Part shown: one piece after another, positions 43,565-51,752 of the stretch
Layout of the letters: each line of letters opens with the position of its first letter
How positions within the stretch are numbered: the first letter of the stretch is position 1
Source: Chloroflexota bacterium
GTDB taxonomy: Bacteria; Chloroflexota; Dormibacteria; Dormibacterales; Dormibacteraceae
Assembly (NCBI GenBank): GCA_005880915.1
Contig: VBIW01000035.1
Location: 248,001 to 312,000 of the forward strand
Reading direction: 5' to 3'
Length of the DNA: 64,000 nt
Program-made: the position numbers and the translations under genes
The notes under the pieces: generated by a model
Database searches by the model: none
The model's input: only the letters and a program-made list of their open reading frames with translations
What the model was told of the DNA's origin: nothing

Positions 43565-45285
43565 TGCTTCACCAGCCGCACCAGCCGGACCGAGAGAGGC
43601 TCGAGGGTCAGCGGTGTCGCGAGCGAGGTGATGGTCTCCGGGCTGATCTCGGACGACCCCGGGTGGATCACGAACTGCTCGACCTTGTAGCCGGCCGAAT
43701 CGGCGACCTGCAGCTGAACAGTCGCCGTCTGAGTGAGGCTTTCGTTGGCAAGGATGAGGTCGAGCTCACCCGTATTGGAGTGGCGGGAAGCAAACGCGGC
43801 CACCTGCCGAGCGCCCGACGTGACCGGAACCGCAAGGTCGCCGAAGGTCCCGCCGTGCCCGTCGTAGTTGCGGTAGAGCTTGAAGGCCGCAGACCCGGGC
43901 GTGCCCTTCGGCGGGTACGGCCAGTAGTTGGCCATCGCGACGCCGTGCCGTCCATATTGGCCCAGCACCTCGGCCAGGGCGACGGCGCCGCTCGCGTCGT
44001 ACTCGCCGCCAAAGTTGTACTCGCTGATCGAGATCCCGGTGCCCGGATACGCCCTCGAGATCCAGCCCTGCAGCATCGGCAGGAGATCCACCGGCTGGCC
44101 AATCCACGACTCGTCGCTGTAGGTCGGATCCCACAGGCTGCGCACCGACCGAATGCGCAGGGCCTGGGTCGCCGGGTCGCTTGCGTGCGCGGACGACACC
44201 TTGGTCGCCTGCGGGTAGTAATGAACGTCGAGGTAATCGAGCGTGCGCTTGCCGACCGCACGGTCGTGCTGGGCGACCTGCTGCAGCCACCACTCGAGAA
44301 ACGGAACGTCCCCATGCGCCTGCCGGTCCGCGTGAGTCGCGTAGTTGTCGCTGCCGGCGTCAAGGGCAGAGTACTGGTACGCGGTCCAGCCCGAGACAAC
44401 GGGTCCAAGGACCTTTGCCGAAGGGTCCACAGCCTTGACCGCGTCGGCGTAGGTCGTGAACTCCTTCAGCATCTCGGCATAGCTAGCCCGCACCGGGTGC
44501 ACGTCGGTGTGGTTTGTGCACCAGAGGTCAGGTTCGTTATCCATGGCGAAGTAAGTGACGCCCTTCGCACCTGTGCCGAACTTCTTGACCAGGTAGTGCA
44601 CCCAATCGTCCTGGTAGACCACCTGAGCCGAGGGATCGGGCGCCGTCGAGAACGTTGCGTTCTTGGCGGGAAGCGAGGGCACGCTGGTCCGAACGCGATT
44701 GGCGGTCGGGTCGTAGCCCGCGATCGCGGCCGAACCGGCGGCCACAGGAGGACCGCCTTGACTGGGGACGTTGGCGGCCATCACGTTGCTGTCGTCGTTC
44801 TTGGCGACCCAGCCCAGCGTGGGCACCGTGATGAGCGGCTGTGCGCCGGCGGCCAGCGATTGCTGAATGAAAGCATCCACGGCATTGCCCGAACGGCCGC
44901 CGTTGTTGTTGCGGAACTCCCAGTCCCGGCCCGCGTTCCACGCGTGGCCGTTGTCCCAGTTGAACGTGCTCGCCGAGTTGCCGCCCCAACGATTGACGGT
45001 CGCTCCAAGCTCCTTCACGTACGCGGGGTCCGCGAACGACACGCCGTAGATGAGAGGGCTGATCGCCGTGGCGGCCGATAGGGTGTCGATCCGCACCGTG
45101 ACGCTGCCGAGCGGCACGTCCGCGGTGGGCTGGCCGTTGTCTGTGCTCGAGGAGAAGTCGAACCGCGGCAGGTGTGCCTCGACCTTCGAGACAAAGCGCG
45201 GGTGAGCGACCACCACGTACATGCCGGCGGCCGAAGCGGTGATGGCCCCCGCGACAAACGACGCGAGGAGTGGAAGCAGTTTCAT
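43561..45285 (-). CDS. Membrane-anchored GH44 glycoside hydrolase
   Basis: A 574-residue protein with an N-terminal signal anchor (LLPLLASFVAGAITASAAGM). The catalytic domain is GH44-like: AATAISPLIYGVSF-type opening, NRWGGNSASTFNWDNGHAWN, the acid/base in YFAMDNEPDLW (about residue 248), and the nucleophile in SISEYNFGGEYDASGAVA (about residue 419). A small C-terminal beta-domain follows. GH44 enzymes cut beta-1,4-glucans and xyloglucan. Inside an EPS operon it probably trims or releases the chain during export rather than feeding the cell. Coupled by ATGA overlaps on both sides. Confidence 0.9.
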   Translation of the reverse strand: MKLLPLLASFVAGAITASAAGMYVVVAHPRFVSKVEAHLPRFDFSSSTDNGQPTADVPLGSVTVRIDTLSAATAISPLIYGVSFADPAYVKELGATVNRWGGNSASTFNWDNGHAWNAGRDWEFRNNNGGRSGNAVDAFIQQSLAAGAQPLITVPTLGWVAKNDDSNVMAANVPSQGGPPVAAGSAAIAGYDPTANRVRTSVPSLPAKNATFSTAPDPSAQVVYQDDWVHYLVKKFGTGAKGVTYFAMDNEPDLWCTNHTDVHPVRASYAEMLKEFTTYADAVKAVDPSAKVLGPVVSGWTAYQYSALDAGSDNYATHADRQAHGDVPFLEWWLQQVAQHDRAVGKRTLDYLDVHYYPQATKVSSAHASDPATQALRIRSVRSLWDPTYSDESWIGQPVDLLPMLQGWISRAYPGTGISISEYNFGGEYDASGAVALAEVLGQYGRHGVAMANYWPYPPKGTPGSAAFKLYRNYDGHGGTFGDLAVPVTSGARQVAAFASRHSNTGELDLILANESLTQTATVQLQVADSAGYKVEQFVIHPGSSEISPETITSLATPLTLEPLSVRLVRLVKQ

Positions 45286-46433
45286 CGAAGCCGCCTCAGT
45301 CGGAGCCGCACCCTGTCACCGAGCTGCAGCGCTCCGGTCACGGCGCGGTTGGGCGCGAAAAGAATGTTCCTCACCACGCGTGACTCGCTGTCCCAGCGCT
45401 CCTTGAGCTGACCTCCACCGCGCAGGAACTCGACCCGCTTGACGCCTCGGCTCATGCAGTGCTTGAGCACCTCGAGTGTGGTGACCAGCTGGACGCCGTA
45501 CTTCGCCCAGGCCGGCTCGAACCCGCTGTAGTAAAGGAACAGTGTGTTCGCCCGTTCGAACCACATCTGCGCCGCCACGACCTCGCCGTCGAGAAGCAGA
45601 AGCCCGACCTTGAACTCGCCATTCGCGGCCAGCACGGGAGCCATCTCTTCGATGAATGCGACCCGGTCAGGACGGTAGAAGTGGTCGTGGTGCTGGACCC
45701 GGCTGACGTCCGCTGCGTTGGCGCGCGTCCTGTGCAGCCTTACCGCCGCAGGCAGTGCGCGGAGGACGTCCTCCGGCGTGTGAGCGACCTCCAGCTCGAA
45801 CGAATGGCCGTGCCGGATCAGAAGCTTCGCGTAGTACCTCGAGTTGCTCCGCATGCTCTTGTTGAGGCCCTGGACGAAGGCCAGCCAGTCCGATGGCAGC
45901 TCCCGGTAATGGAACGGCACCCACGGCTGCTGCCGCACCGCGTTCTCTGTGAGCCACCGAGGCATCGCCTCGCCTTCTGGAATGGATGGCAGCCACACCG
46001 AGGTCACGCGGTTCGCCGCGAGCCACGCGGCGAGGCGGGCCATCAGCTCTGACCGGTGCTCCGGCGGAAAGAGGAGCTCGAGGTGCTCGGTCATCCCCTG
46101 GTTGCCGTAGTCCTCCCAGCCGATCGGCTTCAACACGCGAAGCGCCAGCGGGCCGATGCCGGCCCGCCGCTCCTGGAAAGGCGCTATCCCGATCATGCGG
46201 CCGTCGCGGACGAAGGTCAGGATCTGGAGCCGGTTCGGGCCGGCGAAGTAGCGCCACCACTGCCGGCACCACTCCCAGGACAGCATCGGTGACGACGGCT
46301 CCATGCGCGCCGCAACGTCGTTCCAGTCGTGGCGCAGCCCGTCGAAACCTCGCTCATCGTCGACGACCCTGACCTCTAGCCGCTCGGCGGACGCGAGGAC
46401 CGGCTCATGAACCTCGGCGACGCTGTTCAGCAT
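45282..46433 (-). CDS. FemAB/GNAT-like acyltransferase (CelD/BioF2-like)
   Basis: A 383-residue protein of the double-GNAT FemAB-like group found in EPS loci. The features are FDGLRHDWNDVAARMEPSSP, WCRQWWRYFAGPNRLQILTF, the central LNKSMRSNSRYYAKLLIRHG and the late block GEVVAAQMWFERANTLFLYY with SGFEPAWAKYGVQLVTTLEV. Relatives transfer acyl or aminoacyl groups, but few have been tested. The ATG at 46433 overlaps the LarA-like gene by 7 bases. With an ATP-grasp ligase and a sulfolactate pathway upstream, transfer of an activated acyl unit to a sugar amine is a reasonable idea. Confidence 0.85.
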   Translation of the reverse strand: MLNSVAEVHEPVLASAERLEVRVVDDERGFDGLRHDWNDVAARMEPSSPMLSWEWCRQWWRYFAGPNRLQILTFVRDGRMIGIAPFQERRAGIGPLALRVLKPIGWEDYGNQGMTEHLELLFPPEHRSELMARLAAWLAANRVTSVWLPSIPEGEAMPRWLTENAVRQQPWVPFHYRELPSDWLAFVQGLNKSMRSNSRYYAKLLIRHGHSFELEVAHTPEDVLRALPAAVRLHRTRANAADVSRVQHHDHFYRPDRVAFIEEMAPVLAANGEFKVGLLLLDGEVVAAQMWFERANTLFLYYSGFEPAWAKYGVQLVTTLEVLKHCMSRGVKRVEFLRGGGQLKERWDSESRVVRNILFAPNRAVTGALQLGDRVRLRLRRLR

Positions 46434-47830
46434 TCCGCGGCCTCGAGCAGCGCGCGCGCCGGCGCCGATTCGATGCACTGGAGCGGTGCGCATGCATACA
46501 CGGCGACCCTCAGCCGGCCGCGTCCAGACTGCTCTTCGAGAATCCGGCTGACGACCTGGCCCCAGTCGCTCGCGTGGAGCATGCCGGGCATCACTTTGGG
46601 CAACGAACCGGCAGGTGCCATGGGCGTCCACAGGTGTACCGAGCGCGATGGAGACTGCGAGATCTGACCCGCAAACTGCTGCCGCGGTGCTTCCCGAGCA
46701 GGCCTGGGGGCGGGGCGAGCGCGGAGGCGGCTGACAGTCGACCGCGCCTTGCCCAACGCACGGACCGGAACCGTCGACGGGTGGACGACCGACCACCTCC
46801 GCAGGCGGTGCACGGCGGCCTCGAATCGGGGCCCGTTCAGATAAGGAAAGAGCCGGTGCAGGCCCAGACCTTCGGGACAGGCGGCGATCAGCACCCGAGA
46901 TGCCTCACGTCCGGCGTGAGCCAGCGGGGCGAGCCCCTTGCTCCTGGCGAAAGTGAGCGAGACGTCCATCGGGTAGGCATTGGCGATGACCACGTCGTAG
47001 CGGTCGCCGGCCGGCGCAGCGGCGTAGTGCACGCGTGAGTAGCGCGCGGCTTCTTCGTAAAAGGAGCGAGGGTCCCCGGCCACGACCCGCACCGGCCGGC
47101 GCGCGGCGTCGATGTGCAGCGTCACCACAGTGCGCAGCCCGGCGATGAGGGCCATCTCATCCAGGTCGCGTCGGAAGTCGTTGTCGATGTCGTACGAACC
47201 CGCGACGCTCGAGTGTCCGTAGTGCAGGCCGACGATCGATCTGTGGGCGAGAACGCCGAGAAGAAGCTTGGAGCCGCCTCCGAATCCGACGCTGTGCTGC
47301 GGGTAGACGCCACCGATGCCGATGAGAAAGTCGCTCGAAGCGACTTCGCTGTTGACGATCACGGGGGTCCCAAAGCTCGTCCGGCCGAGCGATACACCGG
47401 TCGCGCGCGGATCGTGGAGGAGGAGCCGGCACGTGGCTGCTGCGTCTCGGCCCGCCTTCTTGGCGGCGGCCTCCGGATGCGGGCGACCGTGGGCGCCCGA
47501 CGCGACGATGATCCGCACGTCCTGTCGGGGGATTCCAGCTGCGTCCAGCTCACGCAAGACGTGAGGGATCACGATGTCGGTTGGCGTCGGACGCGTGAGG
47601 TCATCGACGACGATCAGCGGCCGGCGCTTGCCTCGCGCCGCGACGCGGAGCGGCGGCTGCCCCACAGGGGCCTCGATCGCCGACCGTATGGCGGCCTCGC
47701 CGATGGGCTCTGGTGTCGCCGGGACAAGCATGTCGACCTCCCAGCCGGCCGGGATCTCGAGCTGCCTCTCTTCGTCGCCGTACCAGGCGCCCAGGCGGAT
47801 CGCGAGATGCGAAGCGGTGAGGGAGCTCAT
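46427..47830 (-). CDS. LarA-like nickel-dependent racemase family protein (DUF2088)
   Basis: A 467-residue protein with the LarA fold. VVDDLTRPTPTDIVIPHVL matches the Asp/Arg substrate region; IIVASGAHGRPHPE carries the first His. GVYPQHSVGFGGGSKLLLGV contains the His and Lys expected to hold the nickel-pincer nucleotide, although the His-to-Lys spacing is one shorter than in lactate racemase. IVGLHYGHSSVAG supplies another His. LarA relatives racemise or epimerise 2-hydroxyacids; sulfolactate, predicted from the ComA/ComB genes upstream, is one. The LarB/C/E cofactor enzymes are not in the window. Overlaps 4 and 7 bases with its neighbours. Confidence 0.85.
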   Translation of the reverse strand: MSSLTASHLAIRLGAWYGDEERQLEIPAGWEVDMLVPATPEPIGEAAIRSAIEAPVGQPPLRVAARGKRRPLIVVDDLTRPTPTDIVIPHVLRELDAAGIPRQDVRIIVASGAHGRPHPEAAAKKAGRDAAATCRLLLHDPRATGVSLGRTSFGTPVIVNSEVASSDFLIGIGGVYPQHSVGFGGGSKLLLGVLAHRSIVGLHYGHSSVAGSYDIDNDFRRDLDEMALIAGLRTVVTLHIDAARRPVRVVAGDPRSFYEEAARYSRVHYAAAPAGDRYDVVIANAYPMDVSLTFARSKGLAPLAHAGREASRVLIAACPEGLGLHRLFPYLNGPRFEAAVHRLRRWSVVHPSTVPVRALGKARSTVSRLRARPAPRPAREAPRQQFAGQISQSPSRSVHLWTPMAPAGSLPKVMPGMLHASDWGQVVSRILEEQSGRGRLRVAVYACAPLQCIESAPARALLEAAEC

Positions 47831-48636
47831 CGCCCCTTTTGCGCGACGACCATGTACTGCGAGCCCGTCGACCGGAGAAGGGGAAGGCGCTCATCTGCGA
47901 GCCCCTGCAGCCTGGCGTGCAGCATCACTGCTGCCTTTCCTTTCAGCGTCGGGCGGCCAAAAAAGGTAAACGGGCCGAAGCCGAAAGTGAAACCGCGCCG
48001 CCTGTGCAGACCCGCTGCGCCGAGCTGGCGGTCGAACTCGTGGCGCCAGGTCGTTGTCGTCGACGGGCCATTTGTCCGGCCGCGCCCCAGGCCGCGCCGC
48101 AGGGGTTGCAGCATCGGGTTCAAGAGCGGGTCGACAAGGTGTGTGAGGCGAGCGCGATTGTCGGTGTTCGCGATGAAGAATCCTCCAGGGCGCAACACGC
48201 GCGACATCTCCTGGAGGGCCAGCCGGGGATCGTGGAGCCACGGCAGCACTCCCAGGGCGATGACCAGGTCGTAGGTCGCGTCCGGGTAGCTGAGCGAGTG
48301 CACGTCCGCGATCGCGGTGTTCAAGCGGGCGGTGACGCCTGCGCGGTGCGCGTTTTGCGCCGCGGTGTCGAGCATCGCCGGCGTGGAATCGGTCGCGTCC
48401 ACCACAAAGCCGCGCTCGGCAAGCCTCACGGCGACATGGCCTGCGCCGCAGCCGACTTCGAGGACCCTGGAGCCAAGAAGCAGCGGAAGGCGCCCGACCT
48501 CTTCCATCGCGCGCGCAGCGCGCTCACGGTGGATGACGCTGAAAACGTCGTCCTGGTCGTAGAGCTTCTCCCAGAACGCCGCATCCTTCTGGAAGTAATC
48601 GGTGACGGACGACTGCGGGTCCTCGCGCGCGATCAT
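47827..48636 (-). CDS. SAM-dependent methyltransferase (class I)
   Basis: A 269-residue class I methyltransferase. SAM motif I is RVLEVGCGAGHVAVRLAERG (about residues 56-75), followed by VDATDSTPAMLDTAAQNAHR and YDLVIALGVLPWLHDPRLAL. The C-terminal half has aromatic GFTFGFGPFTFFG. The ATG at 48636 overlaps the ATP-grasp stop (ATGA). O-methylation of a sugar or of the sulfolactate unit is plausible; the sequence does not fix the substrate. Confidence 0.9.
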   Translation of the reverse strand: MIAREDPQSSVTDYFQKDAAFWEKLYDQDDVFSVIHRERAARAMEEVGRLPLLLGSRVLEVGCGAGHVAVRLAERGFVVDATDSTPAMLDTAAQNAHRAGVTARLNTAIADVHSLSYPDATYDLVIALGVLPWLHDPRLALQEMSRVLRPGGFFIANTDNRARLTHLVDPLLNPMLQPLRRGLGRGRTNGPSTTTTWRHEFDRQLGAAGLHRRRGFTFGFGPFTFFGRPTLKGKAAVMLHARLQGLADERLPLLRSTGSQYMVVAQKGR

Positions 48637-49907
48637 GCAGCGCTCTCTCCCGGCTTCGCGCGCAGCGCGATCGTCCTGGCGATGGCGGACCGGACCCGAC
48701 GGCGCGTGCGGCGCCACTTCGCTCCCGCCGTCTCCCGCGCCAGCGCCGCCATCGTCAAAAAGAATGGAAGAGGATCGTCCCGCGCCCAGGTCGCTCCCTC
48801 GCGCACGCTGCGCAGCGAGCCCAGCCAGCCGCCGAAGCTCAGTCCCTCGAGCCTTCGGTAGTGCCAGGCGGAGACAAGGTCTGCCGACTCGTTGATCCAC
48901 CTCCGGCCGTCTGTGACCACGGCCGCCGGGACCTGCTCGCCGGTCAGGTCGAGGTACATGGCTCGCGCCACATCCAGGCCGCGGTCGTCGACGAACATGC
49001 GAAACGCCCCACCCAGGCGCGGGTTGATGTCGAGCACCTTGTAGCGGCCGTCGCGCGCGTCGAATCGATAGCCGATGTCGACGATGCCCTGGTAGCCGAC
49101 GGCGCGCAAGAAGTCGCATGTGGCCTCGATCACCTCGTTGTTCTGCCGGAGCTCACCAAGGCTGGCGATTCCCATCCTGGCCGGGTGCTGCCGCACCTTG
49201 ACACCCGTGAACGCGGCCAGGCACTCAGAATCGGCATCGAAGTAACCGTTGAAGATCCAGACGTCCTGATCGCGGCCGGGGACGTACTCCTGGAACATCA
49301 CATTCGGCTCGTCGGGCGATTCCTCGAGGCGCTGATACGCCGCGAGCAGCTGGTCCGCATCCTCGACGACGGCCTTCTCGAGCACGTCCGGGCGGCTGTG
49401 AATCGGCTTTAGCATCACCGGGTAATCGAGGCGGGCCGCTTCGATGGCGGCCTGCGCGCGGTTGGCGGGAAAGACGATGCGGGGAGTGGGAAGGCCGTGC
49501 CTGGTCGCGAGCCGGTAGAGCCCGTCCTTGGCGGCCAGCTGCTCGACCATCGCGCTCGAGACCCGAGGAAAACGGAACGAGCGCGCGAGCTCGGCTGAAT
49601 GCTGCGCCACGAAAACCGCCCATTCGTCCGAGCCCGCGACGAGGATCGTGCCGTGGCCGAGACGCCTTGCCGCGGCCTCCAGCTCCAGCATCGTCCGCGA
49701 CTCGTCCTCCCACGGCCGGCCGTCACAGCCCACGTCTACCTTTCCGGCTGAGTAGCGGGATACGCTCGCGGCCGAACGCGATCGGTGGGACAGGCCGAAG
49801 ACCGGGACGCCCAGCCTGCCGAGCGACCGCATCATGCCGAGCGGACCGGCGTATCGCGGCGGTCCCATGACCAGGACCGCCGTACGACCGTTGGTGATGG
49901 GTCTCAA
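48633..49907 (-). CDS. ATP-grasp ligase (CarB-like)
   Basis: A 424-residue ATP-grasp enzyme. The N-terminal pre-ATP-grasp fold (AVLVMGPPRYAGPLGMMRSL) is followed by the nucleotide-binding part: QLAAKDGLYRLATRHGLPTP, YPVMLKPIHS with the ATP Lys, NVMFQEYVPGRDQDVWIFNG and the metal-binding YKVLDINPRLGGAFRMF. Such enzymes activate a carboxylate as acyl phosphate and join it to an amine or thiol. Sulfolactate from ComA/ComB would be a suitable acid, and an aminosugar or amino acid the partner. Coupled by ATGA on both sides. Confidence 0.88.
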   Translation of the reverse strand: MRPITNGRTAVLVMGPPRYAGPLGMMRSLGRLGVPVFGLSHRSRSAASVSRYSAGKVDVGCDGRPWEDESRTMLELEAAARRLGHGTILVAGSDEWAVFVAQHSAELARSFRFPRVSSAMVEQLAAKDGLYRLATRHGLPTPRIVFPANRAQAAIEAARLDYPVMLKPIHSRPDVLEKAVVEDADQLLAAYQRLEESPDEPNVMFQEYVPGRDQDVWIFNGYFDADSECLAAFTGVKVRQHPARMGIASLGELRQNNEVIEATCDFLRAVGYQGIVDIGYRFDARDGRYKVLDINPRLGGAFRMFVDDRGLDVARAMYLDLTGEQVPAAVVTDGRRWINESADLVSAWHYRRLEGLSFGGWLGSLRSVREGATWARDDPLPFFLTMAALARETAGAKWRRTRRRVRSAIARTIALRAKPGESAA

Positions 49908-50641
49908 GCTTCGGCGGCCAGCCTTACCGCCCCGGGCAGGAGCAAGCTCACCTGCTGGCCGTTGAACACAGCCGACGCATCGATGTCGTCGACGCGGGTG
50001 AGCGCGAACTCGAGGTCGTCGTGCTGGCCGGTCTCGCGGAGGAAATCCGCGCTTGGGCTTTCCCGCATCTCATCGACCGCGACGCCGTGCCACTGCGCCA
50101 GCTCCGCTATGGTCCGCTCGTTCTCCGGCATGTATCCCTGGCTGTAGAGAAGCTCGGCGATGCGCGCGCACGCGTACTGGTCCTCGGGGCGCGCTTTGCC
50201 GCGAGTCCCGGCTCCGACCAGCGCGACGCGGCGATGGGTGCCGATCAGCTGGGCAGCGGTGGCGATCATGTTGCGCAGGCAGGCGACATAGATCGAGCTC
50301 GCGCCGCGAGCCTCCGACAGCAACTTTGTGCCGGCCGAGGTGACGAGCACGATCGGGCGGCAGTTCGCCAACCTCTCGACGGCAGCCGGCGAGTTGTTCA
50401 GGTCGAATCCGTCCGGCTTGATCCCCGCCTGCTCGCCGGCAAGGATCGGGTCGTGCAGGCGCGTCGCCACGTCTCGGGCCTCCTCGACGGTCGAAACCGG
50501 GTAGATCGGATGGCCGCAGGCCAGCGCGGTGACGATGACCGTCGTCGCGCGGAAGACATCGACGGCGACGATGGCGTGGGTGTCCCGGTACAGGTGCACC
50601 GTCTCGGGTGTCGCGTCGATGACGAAGGATGGACGCATCAC
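49904..50641 (-). CDS. comB: 2-phosphosulfolactate phosphatase (ComB)
   Basis: A 245-residue ComB-family Mg-dependent phosphatase. Conserved blocks are VAVDVFRATTVIVTALACGH, DPILAGEQAGIKPDGFDLNN, SPAAV, VTSAGTKLLSEARGA and GTRGKARPEDQYACARIAEL. It removes phosphate from (R)-2-phospho-3-sulfolactate to give (R)-3-sulfolactate. It follows ComA in an ATGA overlap, the exact order of the pathway. Only these two sulfonate genes are present; no sulfolactate dehydrogenase or sulfopyruvate decarboxylase (ComC/ComDE) is in the window, so coenzyme M is not the evident end product. Confidence 0.92.
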   Translation of the reverse strand: MMRPSFVIDATPETVHLYRDTHAIVAVDVFRATTVIVTALACGHPIYPVSTVEEARDVATRLHDPILAGEQAGIKPDGFDLNNSPAAVERLANCRPIVLVTSAGTKLLSEARGASSIYVACLRNMIATAAQLIGTHRRVALVGAGTRGKARPEDQYACARIAELLYSQGYMPENERTIAELAQWHGVAVDEMRESPSADFLRETGQHDDLEFALTRVDDIDASAVFNGQQVSLLLPGAVRLAAEA

Positions 50642-51462
50642 GCGACAGGCTCAGACAACGGGAGCGGGGCAAGCATCGTGCCGTACGCGTCGGAGTGCAG
50701 GCCGCGGCGATAGATCTCGACCCGGAGCAGCTCCTCGAGCCGAACGTTGCTCAGACGGACTCGCGGACCGAAATGGTTGAGGAAATCGAACTGGCTTCTC
50801 TTGTTGGGGGCCTCGAAGATGGTCCGCTCCATCCCAAAGGCGCGGGCGAACGCCTCTGCCGCGTCGAAGTTCAGCTTCCCTGAATCGTCGAACAGCCCGA
50901 TCTGCTGCGCGCTCTCGCGCCCCTCGACCACTATGGCCACGGCGCCGGCGTCGAGCCACTCCATCCCGGTGGCGATCAGCTCGCCCACAACGCGGTCGTT
51001 GAATGCGCCGCCGTGCTTGTCGCCGAGCTCCATCTGGACGGACAGGCCGTAGCGACCGGCAAGCGCCACGATCTGGGCGGGGGTGTGGTTCATCTCGGTG
51101 AATCCGTGGCCCGCTTCTATGCGGTCGATGCCCAGGCTTGCGTTGAGCTCGAGATACTCCTCCAGACGTCCGCGGTCTTTCGCGATCTCGAACGGTCCGC
51201 CGCCGGTGACGAGGGTGACGTGCTTTCGCTTGGCGGCCGCGATCTTCGCGCGGGTCGCGGATTCGTCAGCGATCAACCAGCAACACATCGAAAGCTTCAA
51301 CAGGCTGATCAGGTGACCGCTCTGCTCGATGTGGCTGACCACGGTGGCCACGTCATAGCCGGGGTCGAACGGGCTGGTCAGCGGCGGCAGGTCGGGCACG
51401 CCCAGCGAGCGAACGAACTCACGTGTCGAGCTCCGGGGCGTGGAGCCGTTGGTGGCGGTCAT
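50638..51462 (-). CDS. comA: Phosphosulfolactate synthase (ComA family)
   Basis: A 274-residue TIM-barrel protein of the ComA family, which adds sulfite to phosphoenolpyruvate to make (R)-phosphosulfolactate. Typical blocks are LLKLSMCCWLI, VTLVTGGGPFEIAKDRGRLE, LGIDRIEAGHGFTEM, YGLSVQMELGDKHGGAF and VVEGRESAQQIGLFD. The ATG at 51462 has AAAGGAG 8 bases upstream, the strongest ribosome site of this strand, which marks it as the first gene of the 13-gene operon. The plant HSA32 proteins share this fold without a proven sulfonate role. The adjacent ComB makes the metabolic reading much more likely. Confidence 0.9.
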   Translation of the reverse strand: MTATNGSTPRSSTREFVRSLGVPDLPPLTSPFDPGYDVATVVSHIEQSGHLISLLKLSMCCWLIADESATRAKIAAAKRKHVTLVTGGGPFEIAKDRGRLEEYLELNASLGIDRIEAGHGFTEMNHTPAQIVALAGRYGLSVQMELGDKHGGAFNDRVVGELIATGMEWLDAGAVAIVVEGRESAQQIGLFDDSGKLNFDAAEAFARAFGMERTIFEAPNKRSQFDFLNHFGPRVRLSNVRLEELLRVEIYRRGLHSDAYGTMLAPLPLSEPVA

Positions 51463-51554
51463 AGGTAGATCTCCTTTGCGGCCTGGGGGCTGGCCGGCGA
51501 TGCGTCCACACATGGATTGAGACAGCCCGGCGCACCCGATTCAATCGGCGGCCC

Positions 51555-51626
51555 GGGACCGACCATGGGCACCTGTATCGGGACACCTGGGCTCCAGTCT
51601 CGGCACCGCCTGGGAGAAGGGGGACA
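51555..51626. promoter_or_regulatory. Three GGGAC boxes upstream of the comA operon
   Basis: GGGAC occurs at 51555-51559, 51580-51584 and 51621-51625, all in the same orientation, in the 290-base gap between comA and the divergent surface-protein gene. Two continue as GGGACA, the form seen upstream of 58084. The same gap has the 10-bp palindrome GCGTTAACGC (51697-51706). No convincing -10/-35 pair was found on either strand. Confidence 0.4.
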
Positions 51627-51752
51627 TCTGGCATACTTTTTGGGGCGCGGGTATTTACATCGGTTTACAGCCGGCCGCAAGTAAGTTGATGAAGCTGCGT
51701 TAACGCTGACGTTTAGGCCTCAGCTACGGACTCCACACTTCCGGAGGTTCAC

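Noticed and set aside
50638-51462. Plain coenzyme M biosynthesis
   Set aside because: ComA and ComB fit, but the later enzymes are missing here and the genes are locked into a glycan operon.
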